Origin: Janthinobacterium sp.
GTDB taxonomy: Bacteria > Pseudomonadota > Gammaproteobacteria > Burkholderiales > Burkholderiaceae_D
Assembly (NCBI GenBank): GCA_003133225.1
Contig: PKWL01000150.1
Span: 1 to 63,425 of the forward strand
Direction: 5' to 3'
Length of the DNA: 63,425 bases
This document shows positions 52,732 through 62,490 of the stretch, piece by piece; positions within the stretch are counted from its first letter, which is position 1, and the number at the start of each line of letters is the position of its first letter. Position numbers and translations under genes: made by a program. The notes below the pieces were generated by a model. It was not told where the DNA came from, searched no databases, and worked only from the letters and a program-made list of their open reading frames with translations.

Positions 52732-52880
52732 TGCTCTTGGATAATCTTCCAGAGTCGGCTAGGGTCGCGCCGGGTCGGCCGCGCTTGCCTGGCGCCTGGC
52801 GGCTAGCTTCAGATTTTGGGCGCGACCGAGCTTGCCCCAAACCGTTCGCGTGCCTCAGAAACCGTTCACAGTCCGGCCCG

Positions 52881-53120
52881 TCAAGCTGCGCTGCATTTCC
52901 AGCGGATGATCTGATTGACGCGCGCCTCCGCCAATTGCTTCTCCGGGTCGACAATCGCCTTGGCTTTGATCGCCGCATGCCTTGCGGCTGGCCCGGTCGG
53001 ATCGACCGCTGGCCCCATATAGCTAGCGGTCAAGCACTCCAAGTGGTCCGCAAGTTCCTCGATGTTGTCTTGTAGCACCTGCGCTTCATCAAAGCTTGCG
53101 GCCTGTCTTTCTAAGTTCAT
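52881..53120 (-). CDS. small hypothetical protein downstream of the Crp/Fnr gene
   Basis: 79 residues from the ATG at 53120 (AAAGGG upstream). Largely helical and acidic: MNLERQAASFDEAQVLQDNI, EELADHLECLTASY, DPEKQLAEARVNQIIRW. No known domain. It lies 83 bases after the regulator gene in the same direction, so may be co-transcribed. Confidence 0.6.
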   Translation of the reverse strand: MNLERQAASFDEAQVLQDNIEELADHLECLTASYMGPAVDPTGPAARHAAIKAKAIVDPEKQLAEARVNQIIRWKCSAA

Positions 53121-53203
53121 TGTGCGACCCTTTAAATGTGTTGCCTGGCAAGATACCGTTTTCCAAATGACTGCGGGAGATGTGCGCCTGGGCCGCAAGC
53201 CGA

Positions 53204-53941
53204 CTAGACCAGCGGACGCGGCGCCGGACGACCGTCTCCGAACAGGTCGGCAAGGCGCGCCAGCGCCTTGCCGTTAAGCATGTGCAGCCGCCCATCGTCA
53301 ATGCGATGCAAGCCGAGCCGCTCTAACTTGCGCAGTGTCTTATTCGTGTGGACGAGCGACAAGCCTAAGCCATCAGCCATATGCTGCTGCGTTAACGGAA
53401 ACGGGACACCGGCCGCGCCACCGTCCGCCTGGAGCATGGCGGCACGTTTGAACAGCACAATCAACAGGGCGGCAATGCGCTCTTCGGCGTTGCGCCGGCC
53501 AACGGACAGCAATGAATCGTCCACCACCGACTCTTCATGGGCGGTCAACCACGTGATGTCAAATCCCAGCTTGGGCGATTGCCGGTGCAATTCCCATAAA
53601 GAATCGCGCTGAAAGACACAAAATACGGCGTCAGTTAGCGTGGCCACGCCATGAGCGGCCACGTCAGCCATTTTTTGCTGAACACCGATGAAGTCGCCCG
53701 CCAGCAGAAAACTAAGGATCTGGCGGCGCCCGTCGCTCAAAGTCTTGAAGCGGAAGGCCCAGCCTTGCAAAAGAGTGAAGAGTCGGGCATCGTGCTGTCC
53801 CTCAAGAATGAGCATCTCGCCAGCAGGCAGGCTCAGTTGACGCTGCTTTAATGACTGCACGACTTCGATATCTTTTACCGTGTTTTCAAAAAACACGGGC
53901 AGTCGCCTCAAAGGGCACTGGCTACAGCGGAAGTCAGTCAT
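53204..53941 (-). CDS. Crp/Fnr-family transcriptional regulator
   Basis: 245 residues from the ATG at 53941. An in-frame GTG ten codons earlier is possible. CSQCPLRRLPVF at the N terminus is followed by a cyclic-nucleotide-binding-like domain (LPAGEMLILEGQHDARLFTLLQGWAFRFKTLSDGRRQI is its region, about 45-85) and a C-terminal Crp-type HTH (PLTQQHMADGLGLSLVHTNKTLRKLERLGLH region, about 185-215). The N-terminal cysteines (CSQC) are fewer than the four ligands of FNR, so an Fe-S cluster is doubtful. Target genes unknown. Confidence 0.85.
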   Translation of the reverse strand: MTDFRCSQCPLRRLPVFFENTVKDIEVVQSLKQRQLSLPAGEMLILEGQHDARLFTLLQGWAFRFKTLSDGRRQILSFLLAGDFIGVQQKMADVAAHGVATLTDAVFCVFQRDSLWELHRQSPKLGFDITWLTAHEESVVDDSLLSVGRRNAEERIAALLIVLFKRAAMLQADGGAAGVPFPLTQQHMADGLGLSLVHTNKTLRKLERLGLHRIDDGRLHMLNGKALARLADLFGDGRPAPRPLV

Positions 53942-54303
53942 AATTTTCTCGATGCATAGGGGCCAGCCCACTACGTCTTTCTACACAGACAACAAATGAC
54001 AAACCAATTAAACTACAAACCGTAAACTACAAACCGTGTGTCCCCCATATTAGGGCTTGCGCAAAATCCGTTCTGTTCGCTGCCGCACACAGCGGCGCCG
54101 ACGTTTGCCCGTGTGAATACAAACCGATCCGCAGTGGTGCGGGAAGGACGGGTTTTGCATCTGTTTAGAAATGAAATCGGCGGCATCGCCGCTTGCGTGT
54201 GACATGCCGGGCGAGGTCTGCAGATCCCAAAACGGCAGCCACCAAATATGAAATGCGAAAGGTGTCAACGGCACGTGCCGGGGGAACGACGGTCAACTAA
54301 TCG
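53942..54303. other. intergenic region between Crp/Fnr and the first GGDEF gene
   Basis: 362 bases between divergent genes. A short direct repeat (AAACTACAAACCGT twice near 54010-54035) is visible. No gene. Confidence 0.4.
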
Positions 54304-55308
54304 ATGCCTTACGATGTAATCGGACAAAGTAAATTGGACAAAATGACACATGATTGCCGCTTTCCAGACGACTCCCATCGCTGCCTGTTGTGCGGAACCA
54401 ACCTGATTCAAGGTGACGGTGCATTAAGGGAGCCCGCTAAAGCCTTAGCGAACTCGGATGGCCATTTAGATCAAGAGAAATTGATCAGCCTGCGTGAGAA
54501 AGCCTTACTGATACGGGAAGAAGCCGTTGAGGAACGCGAGAATGATTTGCACCGGTGCGAAGATTTACTAGCCCTACAGCAAGGGAAGACGTTCGCGCTT
54601 AGAGTGCAGGAAATTTCCGATGCCCAGATCGCTAAGGTAACGCAAGATTATCGCAATGCCAAATTGAAAGAGGCCAACCAACATCTGGTTATAGCATCAG
54701 TTCAATTGCAGACCCTCACCGAGGAAATGGAAAACGCGAATGCGGCCATGCCCCATTTGGCCAATCACGACTTCCTGACAAATTTACCCAACCGTCGCCA
54801 GCAACATGACCGGATCACCCAAGCCATGGCGGCGGCCAAACGGAAAAATGAGACACTAGCCGTGCTGTTTTTGGATCTGGATCGCTTCAGGGACGTCAAC
54901 GCGACGCTGGGATTTGCCATTGGTGACCAACTGCTGCAAGCGGTCGCCCAACGTGTCGAGTGCGCGCTCGGGAGCTCGGATACCGTCAGCCGTCAGGGAT
55001 GCGACGAATTCATAATCGTTCTATCCGAAGTTAATCAGGACAAAACCTTCGCCTTGACCGTCGAAAAAATCTACGCGGCCGTCACGGCCACCTACTCCAT
55101 CGCAAGCCATGATTTTTTTATCGGCGCCACGATCGGCATCAGCCTTTTCCCGCAAGATGGGGAAGATACGGAAACATTGATGCACAACGCGGACAACGCA
55201 ATGCGCTACGCCAAGGAAACGAGACGTAACACATATCAATATTTTGGGCAAGAAATTCGCACTTACGCCCTCAAACGGCAAGCGCCCCGGCTCGCATCAA
55301 ACACTTGA
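54304..55308 (+). CDS. coiled-coil GGDEF-domain protein with degenerate active site
   Basis: 334 residues, with an alternative start at 54343. The N-terminal CRFPDDSHRCLLCGTNLI resembles a short zinc-binding segment. A long helical coiled coil (about 50-150: EEAVEERENDLHRCEDLL, QTLTEEMENANAAM) leads to a GGDEF domain (about 155-320; NHDFLTNLPNRRQQ, FLDLDRFRDVNATLG). The signature reads GCDEF instead of GGDEF (about residue 233), and the RxxD inhibitory site is absent (GSSD). It is therefore probably not a normal diguanylate cyclase and may be regulatory. No membrane segment. Confidence 0.82.
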   Translation: MPYDVIGQSKLDKMTHDCRFPDDSHRCLLCGTNLIQGDGALREPAKALANSDGHLDQEKLISLREKALLIREEAVEERENDLHRCEDLLALQQGKTFALRVQEISDAQIAKVTQDYRNAKLKEANQHLVIASVQLQTLTEEMENANAAMPHLANHDFLTNLPNRRQQHDRITQAMAAAKRKNETLAVLFLDLDRFRDVNATLGFAIGDQLLQAVAQRVECALGSSDTVSRQGCDEFIIVLSEVNQDKTFALTVEKIYAAVTATYSIASHDFFIGATIGISLFPQDGEDTETLMHNADNAMRYAKETRRNTYQYFGQEIRTYALKRQAPRLASNT

Positions 55309-55532
55309 CCGGCAGTTGGGTTGCTTTCCCGCCGGCCAAAAACGGCCAAAAAATCAGTTCCTTGCATCGCCATTTTAAAAAAAAGCAAAGACCATGCAAA
55401 TAACATCGCTTGCCACCTCTTTTTAGCCGCCACTGCAAGACTGCGGAACGTCGTGGCTGGCGCTAATTCTTGCCACCGTGAGCGCTTGCAGCGAAACCTG
55501 ATTGTCATTAAAATAAAAGAACGGGCAGTCGC

Positions 55533-56405
55533 GTGGTGACTGCAGTTGAGGGTGTGTCCGTGACAAGCTATCCGAAAACGAAATTGTCAAAAGGCACGAA
55601 GCCATGCAAGTCCTTGAGCAAGGTGTTAGCTCAAAGCGAGCGCGTCAAGGATATGGTGGCGGAATGCGCCAAGGAGCTATCGACGGTCAATTTGGTCCTG
55701 ACGCAAGAACTCGCTGATCTAGGCCCGCCGCCCGAGCTTGAAGATGCCCTTAAAAAAAGTGAGACTGTTGAAAACAAAGTGCACGCAGCAGCGGAAAAGC
55801 TGTCGGTCGTAAATGAAGCCTTAGAAAATGAGATCAACGAACGCAATCGGCTGGAGCATCAGCTAGCGGCCGCTATAGCGCAAGAGGAAGCGGCGCGCCA
55901 TGCTGCCTTTCACGACTCCCTAACGGGTCTTCCGAACCGCGTCCTGTTCAACGATCGTCTCGAACACGGATTAATGCAGGCAAAACGGCATGGCCGAAGT
56001 ATGGCTGTGATGTTCCTAGATCTGAACGAATTCAAAAGCATTAACGATTCCCAAGGGCACGACGTCGGCGATTGCGTGTTGCAGATCATCTCGCAGCGAC
56101 TTCGGGAAAATACGCGGGAGGACGACACGGTCAGCCGCCACGGCGGCGATGAATTTCTGTACCTGCTGATGGAAATTCAGGACGAGCGCGATATCACGTT
56201 GAAAGCGGAAAAGATCCTGAAAGCCGTTCAAGCGCCGTGCCACGTCAGCATCCGCGAGCGCGCCGTAAGCCTAAGGATTGATGCTAGTATCGGGATTTCC
56301 ATTTATCCGAAGGATGGCGTGACCGCCGATGCCTTGGTGCGCAGCGCGGACAAGGCCATGTACCAGGCAAAACGAAGCGCATCCGGGTATTCATTTGCAA
56401 GGTAA
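55533..56405 (+). CDS. coiled-coil diguanylate cyclase (GGDEF)
   Basis: A 290-residue soluble protein, start GTG at 55533. The N-terminal half (about 25-115) is coiled coil (VKDMVAECAKELSTVNLVL, LSVVNEALENEINERNRLE). The GGDEF domain (about 120-290) contains FHDSLTGLPNRVLFNDRL, FLDLNEFKSINDSQGHDVGD and a canonical SRHGGDEF, with an RxxD inhibitory site (REDD). It makes cyclic di-GMP from two GTP. It follows the degenerate paralogue by 224 bases in the same direction, and the two share the same architecture, suggesting a duplicated pair. Confidence 0.88.
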   Translation: MVTAVEGVSVTSYPKTKLSKGTKPCKSLSKVLAQSERVKDMVAECAKELSTVNLVLTQELADLGPPPELEDALKKSETVENKVHAAAEKLSVVNEALENEINERNRLEHQLAAAIAQEEAARHAAFHDSLTGLPNRVLFNDRLEHGLMQAKRHGRSMAVMFLDLNEFKSINDSQGHDVGDCVLQIISQRLRENTREDDTVSRHGGDEFLYLLMEIQDERDITLKAEKILKAVQAPCHVSIRERAVSLRIDASIGISIYPKDGVTADALVRSADKAMYQAKRSASGYSFAR

Positions 56406-56772
56406 TTCTGTCCTAAAGGCGGCTCATTTAGCTTGCGCTTTTGACGCGCTCGCCCGGGCGATGAACGGCGCGCCGATGCCCTGTTGGTTGGTCTGCGTCA
56501 AAAAGCCGGACAGCACGGCGTCCGTACATCAGTTTTTTCTGCCCGCTGGCGACGCCAGTCGTCACTAACGACGCAGCAGGCGACGTCGCAGCCTTATCGC
56601 GCGATGCCGCTTTCCCGGCGCATGAAGTTGCTGCACTTCCCATGGCGCCGCACTCTTGTCGCGGTCGCTAGCACCGCGCCCAACCGCTAAGTGGACTGTG
56701 GCCATCGATAATCAAGAAGCGCTTCGCTGTCGCCTTTGTCACGCCCGTCGTCTTCGTGCACGCGTGCGCCGC
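56406..56772. other. intergenic region, convergent
   Basis: 367 bases between convergent genes, no recognisable ORF or clear terminator. Confidence 0.4.
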
Positions 56773-58956
56773 CTATTTCGTCTTGCGCGCCTCTTTCAGG
56801 CCGCGGTTCTCCAGCATGGGTTCGATCATTGGCGCCCGCCCGCGCCAAGCCTTATACATCGCGGCCAAGTCCTCGGTATTGCCGCGCGAGAGCACCATGG
56901 CGCGGAAGCGCTCGCCGTTGGCGCGGGTCAGACCGCCGTGCGCCTTGAACCATTCGAAGCCATCGTCGGCCAGCATCTGCGTCCATGGGTAGGCGTAGTA
57001 GCCGGCAGCATAGCCGTTGCCCCAAATATGCTGGAAATAGCTGGAGCGGTAGCGCGGCGGCACATAGCTAAGGTCGATTCTGTCCCTCTTTAGCGCGGCG
57101 CTCTCGAACTGGCCGGCGTCCTGCAGCGCCGCATCCGCAGCCAGTGTGTGCCAGTTCAGGTCGAGCAGGGCTGCGGCGCTCAGCTCGGTCATATCGTAAC
57201 CCTTGTTGAAGGTGCTTGCCTTCTTCACCTTGTCGATCAGCGCCTGCGGCATCGGTGCACCCGTCCGGTCGTGTTTCGCGTAGTGGGCCAAGACTTTCGA
57301 ATCGCTCGCCCAGTGTTCGTTCAATTGCGACGGAAATTCGACAAAGTCGCGCGCCGTGTTGGTGCCCGACAGGGTCGGGTATTGCTCGTTCGCGAACATG
57401 CCATGCAGGGCGTGGCCAAACTCGTGGAACATGGTGACCACGTCATCGAATGACAGCCGCGCCGGCTGCCCGGGCGCCGGCTTGGCGAAGTTGGCGACGT
57501 TATAGATGACCGCTTTGGTGCCAAGCAAGCTGGACTGGTTAACCAGGTTGTCCATCCAGGCTCCGCCGTTCTTATTGTCGCGCTTGAAGTAGTCGCAATA
57601 GAACAAGGCCAGCGATTTGCCGTCATGCTCAAACACCTCGAACACGCGGACATCTTGCTGATACACGGGGATATCGTGGCGCTCCGCGAAGGTCAGTCCA
57701 TACAATTGGGTGGCCGCGTAGAACACGCCGTTTTGGAGCACATTGTTCAATTCGAAGTATGGTTTAATCTGGTTTTCGTCCAAGTCGTACCTTGCCTTTC
57801 GCACCTGCTCGGCGTAATAGTTCCAATCCCACGGCTGCAGCTTGAATGTGGCCTGCTTTAGCTGCGCCTGATCCTTGTCGATCTGCGCCTGAATGTCCTT
57901 CGCCTCGCGCCTAGCACGGGCGGTGGCGGCCGGTACCAGTTGCTGCATAAACTGGAAAGCCGTTGCGGGCGTCTTGGCCATCTGATCATCGAGCTTCCAT
58001 GCCGCGTAGTTTGCAAAACCGATGAGCTTGGCTTGCTCGGCCCGAACCTGCGCGATCCGCTCGATGATCTTGCGCGTGTCGTTGGCATCGCCCTTCTCAG
58101 CGCGGTTCCAGGAAGCCTCGAACAGCGCCTGGCGCACTGCGCGGTCACTTAGCTCCTGCAGCTCGGGCTGCTGGGTCGTGTTTTGCAGCGACAGCAAGAA
58201 CTTGCCGACCAGCCCTCGATCCGTCGCAGCCTGGCCGGCTGCGACGATCTCTAGATCGGATAGGCCGGCCAACTTGGCCTTGTCCTCCTGTACCAGCGCC
58301 GCCTCCTTGGTCGCGGCGAGCAGTTTGTTGGTGAAGAGCGTGCTCAGCGTGGACTCTTCCTCGTTCAAGGCCTTCAGCTTGCCCTTGTCGGCCGCGGAGA
58401 GTTTCGCGCCTGCTAATATGAAGTTCTTGTATACGACGTCGACCAGACGCTTCGATTCCGCATCTAGCTTGAGTTTGCCGCGCAGCTTGTAGATTGCCTC
58501 GACGCGCTGGAACAACTGATCATTAAGATAGATCGCATCCCGATGCGCGGCCTGCTTAGGTGCTTCGTCTTCCTGTACTTTTTGCAAGGCAGGGTCCGTG
58601 TTGGCGCCGGTGACAGCGCTGAACACTTGCAGCACCCTAGTTAGCATGACGCCGGATTTTTCCATCGCGGCATAGGTGTTATCGAAAGTCGGGTCGTCCC
58701 GGCTGTCGGCAATTGCCTCGATTTCGGCCAGTTGCTGCTTCCTGCCCTCCGCGATCGCCGGCTGGAAATCACTGTCCTTGATTTTGTCGAACGGCGGCGC
58801 CTGAAACGGCAGCGTGCTCGCGCTGAAAAACGGGTTGCTGGTCATGGCGTTGGGCTCCGGTGCGGCCCCGCCGGCGGTGGCCGTTGAGGCGGCCGCTGCG
58901 CTTAAGCTGGCCAGTGCCATCGTGGTGGCGATCACAATCAAGCGAAGACGAATCAT
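56773..58956 (-). CDS. dcp: periplasmic peptidyl-dipeptidase, M3 family
   Basis: A 727-residue zinc metallopeptidase. Signal peptide LIVIATTMALASLSAAAASA-like at the N terminus. Catalytic FHEFGHALHGMF (His-Glu-x-x-His, about residues 503-507) with the downstream zinc-ligand Glu in RDFVEFPSQLNEHW. The C-terminal QHIWGNGYAAGYYAYPWTQ is the substrate-binding Tyr-rich region of the M3A group. It removes dipeptides from the C terminus of peptides. The length is normal for Dcp (about 680-720). Single gene. Confidence 0.92.
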   Translation of the reverse strand: MIRLRLIVIATTMALASLSAAAASTATAGGAAPEPNAMTSNPFFSASTLPFQAPPFDKIKDSDFQPAIAEGRKQQLAEIEAIADSRDDPTFDNTYAAMEKSGVMLTRVLQVFSAVTGANTDPALQKVQEDEAPKQAAHRDAIYLNDQLFQRVEAIYKLRGKLKLDAESKRLVDVVYKNFILAGAKLSAADKGKLKALNEEESTLSTLFTNKLLAATKEAALVQEDKAKLAGLSDLEIVAAGQAATDRGLVGKFLLSLQNTTQQPELQELSDRAVRQALFEASWNRAEKGDANDTRKIIERIAQVRAEQAKLIGFANYAAWKLDDQMAKTPATAFQFMQQLVPAATARARREAKDIQAQIDKDQAQLKQATFKLQPWDWNYYAEQVRKARYDLDENQIKPYFELNNVLQNGVFYAATQLYGLTFAERHDIPVYQQDVRVFEVFEHDGKSLALFYCDYFKRDNKNGGAWMDNLVNQSSLLGTKAVIYNVANFAKPAPGQPARLSFDDVVTMFHEFGHALHGMFANEQYPTLSGTNTARDFVEFPSQLNEHWASDSKVLAHYAKHDRTGAPMPQALIDKVKKASTFNKGYDMTELSAAALLDLNWHTLAADAALQDAGQFESAALKRDRIDLSYVPPRYRSSYFQHIWGNGYAAGYYAYPWTQMLADDGFEWFKAHGGLTRANGERFRAMVLSRGNTEDLAAMYKAWRGRAPMIEPMLENRGLKEARKTK

Positions 58957-59410
58957 CTGGTTGCCTTAGTGTTGCGTCCGTTGCCGGACATGGTAAGCCT
59001 ACGAAGGATAGGAAGCGAAAAAAGCCAAAGTATCATCATAGTTGCCGCTGTCAAATGCCCACATGCACCGTCTCTTACCTGGGCGACCGCGCTTTGACAT
59101 TAACGCCATAGACGAACTTATTTGTTATTTTTTCGCAACCTCGACCGATGCCGGACAACCGTCTGGGGGGCTTCCAACCCAGGACGGCCATGCCGCCGCC
59201 AGCCGGAAAAAACCTGTCACAACGATCCAATCCTACAAGATTAATCGTCTTTCGCGCAGCAGGGGGTGGCACGCGCCTTTGGAGCCATCCGGCGCGGTGC
59301 GGCGACGCAGCCACAGCAGCGGGAAGCAAATCCCATGAGTGACGACGCATGGCCCGTGTGCGGCTTCAAAGGCGGGAAGCTGCTGCCTCTAGCTTACCTT
59401 CGCGTCGCTT
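58957..59410. other. intergenic region upstream of dcp
   Basis: 454 bases with only unsupported short frames. It contains the dcp promoter region and the 3' end zone of the leftward GGDEF gene. Confidence 0.35.
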
Positions 59411-61153
59411 TTACACTTTGCCAAATAACACAACCTGATTGCGCCCCTGCGTCTTGGCCTGGTACATCGCCTTGTCCGCCATGCGAATGAACATCTCCGC
59501 CGTTTGATACTCGTCCGGCACCAACACGGCTACTCCGATGCTGGTGGTCACGCAGGCGAACGACGATTGCGCATGCGGCAGATTCATCGCTTCGAGCGAT
59601 TGGCGGATCTTCTCAGCTAGACTTATCGCACCGTCAACTTCCGTCTCCGCGATCAGCATCACGAACTCCTCGCCTCCGTAGCGGGCCGCCAGGTCTCCGG
59701 CACGACACGCGTGCGCCTGCAGCAGGCGCGCGACTTTGCGCAAGCAAGCATCGCCCCCCGGATGGCCGTAGTGATCGTTGTAGCGTTTGAACCAATCGAC
59801 GTCCAGCATCATCAACGCTAGCGGCTTTCCAACCCGCGCCGCGCGATGCAATTCGACTTCCAGTACCTCGTCAAATCGACGCCGATTAGGGATACCGGTA
59901 AGGCCGTCCGTCATGCTCAACTCTGCCAGCTTGCGGTTTGCCTGTTCCAAGTCTCGGGTACGGGCACTGACGCGCTCTTCCAGCAACTCACGTTCATGGC
60001 CAATTTTCCTGGCCATTTCGTTAAAATTTCGCGACAAAACCGTCAGCTCATCCTTCCCGTCTTGTCCCATGTCGGTCGCGAAATTGCCGGTCTCCGCTTG
60101 CCTCATGATGCCCACCAGTTTGTCGAGCGGCAATGAAATGCTGCGAGAGATGACGTAGGCCACGATAATCGAACACACAAAACAGATGAACCCGATCAAA
60201 ATGATTTTGTTGCGCACCGAGTCCGCTTCGGTCAGTAAGTTATTGTAGGGAATCAAGCTAACGACAAACCACGTCGTGCGGGGAATTTTCGTGAATGCGG
60301 CGACGAATTTTCTGCTGCCATTCGATTCTTCATTTTGATCCTTGGCATCATACGTAATAAAGCCTGTCAGCTGACCCCGCTGTACGCTTTGCCCAATTTC
60401 CTTGGCCAAGTCTCGGCTCGTCCCCGCTCCACTCGCCATCGAGAACTTTTCCGGAGATTTGACAATGATGCTGCCGTCCTTGGCATCGAGGATGTAAGTG
60501 GCACTTCCGCGCCCTAAATCTACATCATCAAAAATACTGGAAAAATGCGTTTGGCGGGTGCCCAGGAAGAGACTGCCGGCCAGCCGGTTGTTTGATTTAA
60601 AATATATTTCCCGCAGCATCACGATGCTTTTCTGCCCGTTCCCTTCATCGAACGCCCCCCAATACAGGCGGCCCTTCGTCAGTGGCGCGTGCTCGACAAA
60701 ACGCGCCACGCCGCGGTTAAGTGGCGAAAAAACCTGGGAATCGACGATCTGCCGATCCTTATTGAGAAAATATTTTTGATCGATATGGTCAAACGAGCCA
60801 TAGGCGTCAAGCAAAATGCGGCCCATTTCGGCGCGCGCCCTCCCCTTGTCCGCGGGTTTTTCGCTGTCGTAATGCATCAGCGCCGACTGCACCCGTTCCG
60901 ACAAGACCAACGCCTCGCTATCGGTCTCGATTTGACTCATTTGCAACTGGACGTTTTTGGCAACCTGCTTTACGATTTCAGTTGAAAAAATGCGCGTTTT
61001 TTCTTGGATCGCCTGGCTCCAGTCGCCATACGAAATATAGCCGGAAAAGAGCAATGGCACCAGCGACAGCAAGATAAATGAATTAATCAGCCGATAGCGA
61101 ATTTTAATTTTTCTCAACAAAACCATTGAAAAAAAATCATATATTCTGAGCAT
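59411..61153 (-). CDS. Cache-HAMP-GGDEF membrane receptor (diguanylate cyclase)
   Basis: A 580-residue inner-membrane receptor. TM1 is at about 22-40 (LINSFILLSLVPLLFSGYIS). The periplasmic dCache-type domain spans about 45-300 (DSEALVLSERVQSALMHYDS, RLAGSLFLGTRQTHFSSIF, TWFVVSLIPYNNLLTEADS). TM2 is at about 308-328, HAMP about 330-385, then a short coiled coil and GGDEF domain (about 412-578) with LTGIPNRRRFDEVL, MLDVDWFKRYNDHYGHPGGD and RYGGEEF, plus an RxxD inhibitory site (RAGD). It lies 35 bases after the sugar-binding lipoprotein gene in the same direction, so the two form an operon. Confidence 0.9.
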   Translation of the reverse strand: MLRIYDFFSMVLLRKIKIRYRLINSFILLSLVPLLFSGYISYGDWSQAIQEKTRIFSTEIVKQVAKNVQLQMSQIETDSEALVLSERVQSALMHYDSEKPADKGRARAEMGRILLDAYGSFDHIDQKYFLNKDRQIVDSQVFSPLNRGVARFVEHAPLTKGRLYWGAFDEGNGQKSIVMLREIYFKSNNRLAGSLFLGTRQTHFSSIFDDVDLGRGSATYILDAKDGSIIVKSPEKFSMASGAGTSRDLAKEIGQSVQRGQLTGFITYDAKDQNEESNGSRKFVAAFTKIPRTTWFVVSLIPYNNLLTEADSVRNKIILIGFICFVCSIIVAYVISRSISLPLDKLVGIMRQAETGNFATDMGQDGKDELTVLSRNFNEMARKIGHERELLEERVSARTRDLEQANRKLAELSMTDGLTGIPNRRRFDEVLEVELHRAARVGKPLALMMLDVDWFKRYNDHYGHPGGDACLRKVARLLQAHACRAGDLAARYGGEEFVMLIAETEVDGAISLAEKIRQSLEAMNLPHAQSSFACVTTSIGVAVLVPDEYQTAEMFIRMADKAMYQAKTQGRNQVVLFGKV

Positions 61154-61188
61154 GATGCCTGGTCCTATTATTGGGCGGGTTATGCAAG

Positions 61189-62490
61189 CTACTTATTATT
61201 CTTCTGCGCCTCGTTTTTAATAGAATCGTCCAAATTTTTCGCTGCCTGCTGCGCCGTGATTTTGTCGTCCAGCACATCCTGCAATAAAGAATGGAGTACG
61301 ACGATAGTCGACGCGGGCAGAAACAAATAATAAAGGCCGCCCCTGACGGGAAATTTTTCGACCTTACTGATGTATTCCGTGATTTGCGGATCGCTGACCA
61401 CATGGCCGGCCATTTTTTTCAATGGCGGTATATTTTGCCGCTTGTTTTGCTGGATTGGGAAACCCTTGTCATACATAAACTCAAGGAACCGAAGAGAGGC
61501 TTCCTTGTTTTTGGTTTCGCACACTGCGAAACCCGTTTCGTTGCCTATCACCGGGACGACACGTTTTCCCGCAACATTCCAAGGCGCAATAAAAGTCCCC
61601 GTCTTAAAGCCTTGACCATTCATCAGCAAGCCCGCAGCCCAAGTGCCCTGAAATGCCATCGCCGTTTTTCCCTCGACGAACAGCTTGATGCCCTCATCGT
61701 AGCCCGTATTCATGTACCCCTTTTGAACATAACCGCGGTCCGCCACCAGCTTAATTTTGGAGAAGATGTCGGCCACCTCAGGAGTGTTGAAGTTGAGGCT
61801 GCCGTCGCTGATTTTTTGTTTCCAATCTGGGTGATCAACGACGATATTATTGGCAAAACCAAAACTAAAAGGTCCATTTCCCAGCATGTTTGGGAAGCCA
61901 CCGTTCCACATGACGGGGGTAAAACCGGCCTTTTTCAGGCGTTCGCAAACAATCAAAAATTCGTCGAAATTGGTCGGCAGCTCGATTATTCCAGCCCGCT
62001 TGAACATGTCTTTATTGTAATACATCAGGGTCGCGGCGACGCCGCCCGAAATTCCATAATGCTTGTTTTTTTTGGTGGTCCAGTCAGCCTTTAGGCTATT
62101 TAGCATGTTGCCCCATGCGGCGCTTTTGCTGACGTCCGTCAAAATCCCCTGGTCGGCCAGTTCGGCGGCATAGGCGTTTGGATTGACCGACATGAAATCG
62201 GGCAGCTTATTAGATGCGATTTTTGGTTTGATGTTATCTTCGACCGAATCCCCGATCATGAACTGGATATTGACTTCGATCTGTGGATTTTCCTTGGTAA
62301 ACTCAGCCGCAATCTGATGCATTTCTTCAGGCCAGTCCGGAGCCCAGACGAGCGCGGTGATCGTGGTTTTAGCTAATGGCGCCGCTGGCTTGTTGGCGTC
62401 TTCATCTTTTTCAGTGCAGCTGGACAGCGCGCCGACGAAGCACAACACCATGAGCGGACCAACGATAATTTTGGACATTTCTGCGCGCAC
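61189..62490 (-). CDS. extracellular solute-binding lipoprotein, family 1 (sugar-type)
   Basis: 433 residues from a GTG at 62490, which has AAGGGAA six bases upstream. The ATG at 62478 lacks such a site. Lipobox region GALSSC (Cys about 28). The fold of ABC sugar-binding proteins is shown by EEMHQIAAEFTKENPQIEVNIQF, KLPDFMSVNPNAYAAELADQGIL, GVAATLMYYNKDMFKRAGI and GKTAMAFQGTWAAGLLMNGQGF. No permease or ATPase gene is nearby. The next gene is a Cache-GGDEF receptor, so a sensory rather than transport role is likely. Confidence 0.87.
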   Translation of the reverse strand: MRAEMSKIIVGPLMVLCFVGALSSCTEKDEDANKPAAPLAKTTITALVWAPDWPEEMHQIAAEFTKENPQIEVNIQFMIGDSVEDNIKPKIASNKLPDFMSVNPNAYAAELADQGILTDVSKSAAWGNMLNSLKADWTTKKNKHYGISGGVAATLMYYNKDMFKRAGIIELPTNFDEFLIVCERLKKAGFTPVMWNGGFPNMLGNGPFSFGFANNIVVDHPDWKQKISDGSLNFNTPEVADIFSKIKLVADRGYVQKGYMNTGYDEGIKLFVEGKTAMAFQGTWAAGLLMNGQGFKTGTFIAPWNVAGKRVVPVIGNETGFAVCETKNKEASLRFLEFMYDKGFPIQQNKRQNIPPLKKMAGHVVSDPQITEYISKVEKFPVRGGLYYLFLPASTIVVLHSLLQDVLDDKITAQQAAKNLDDSIKNEAQKNNK

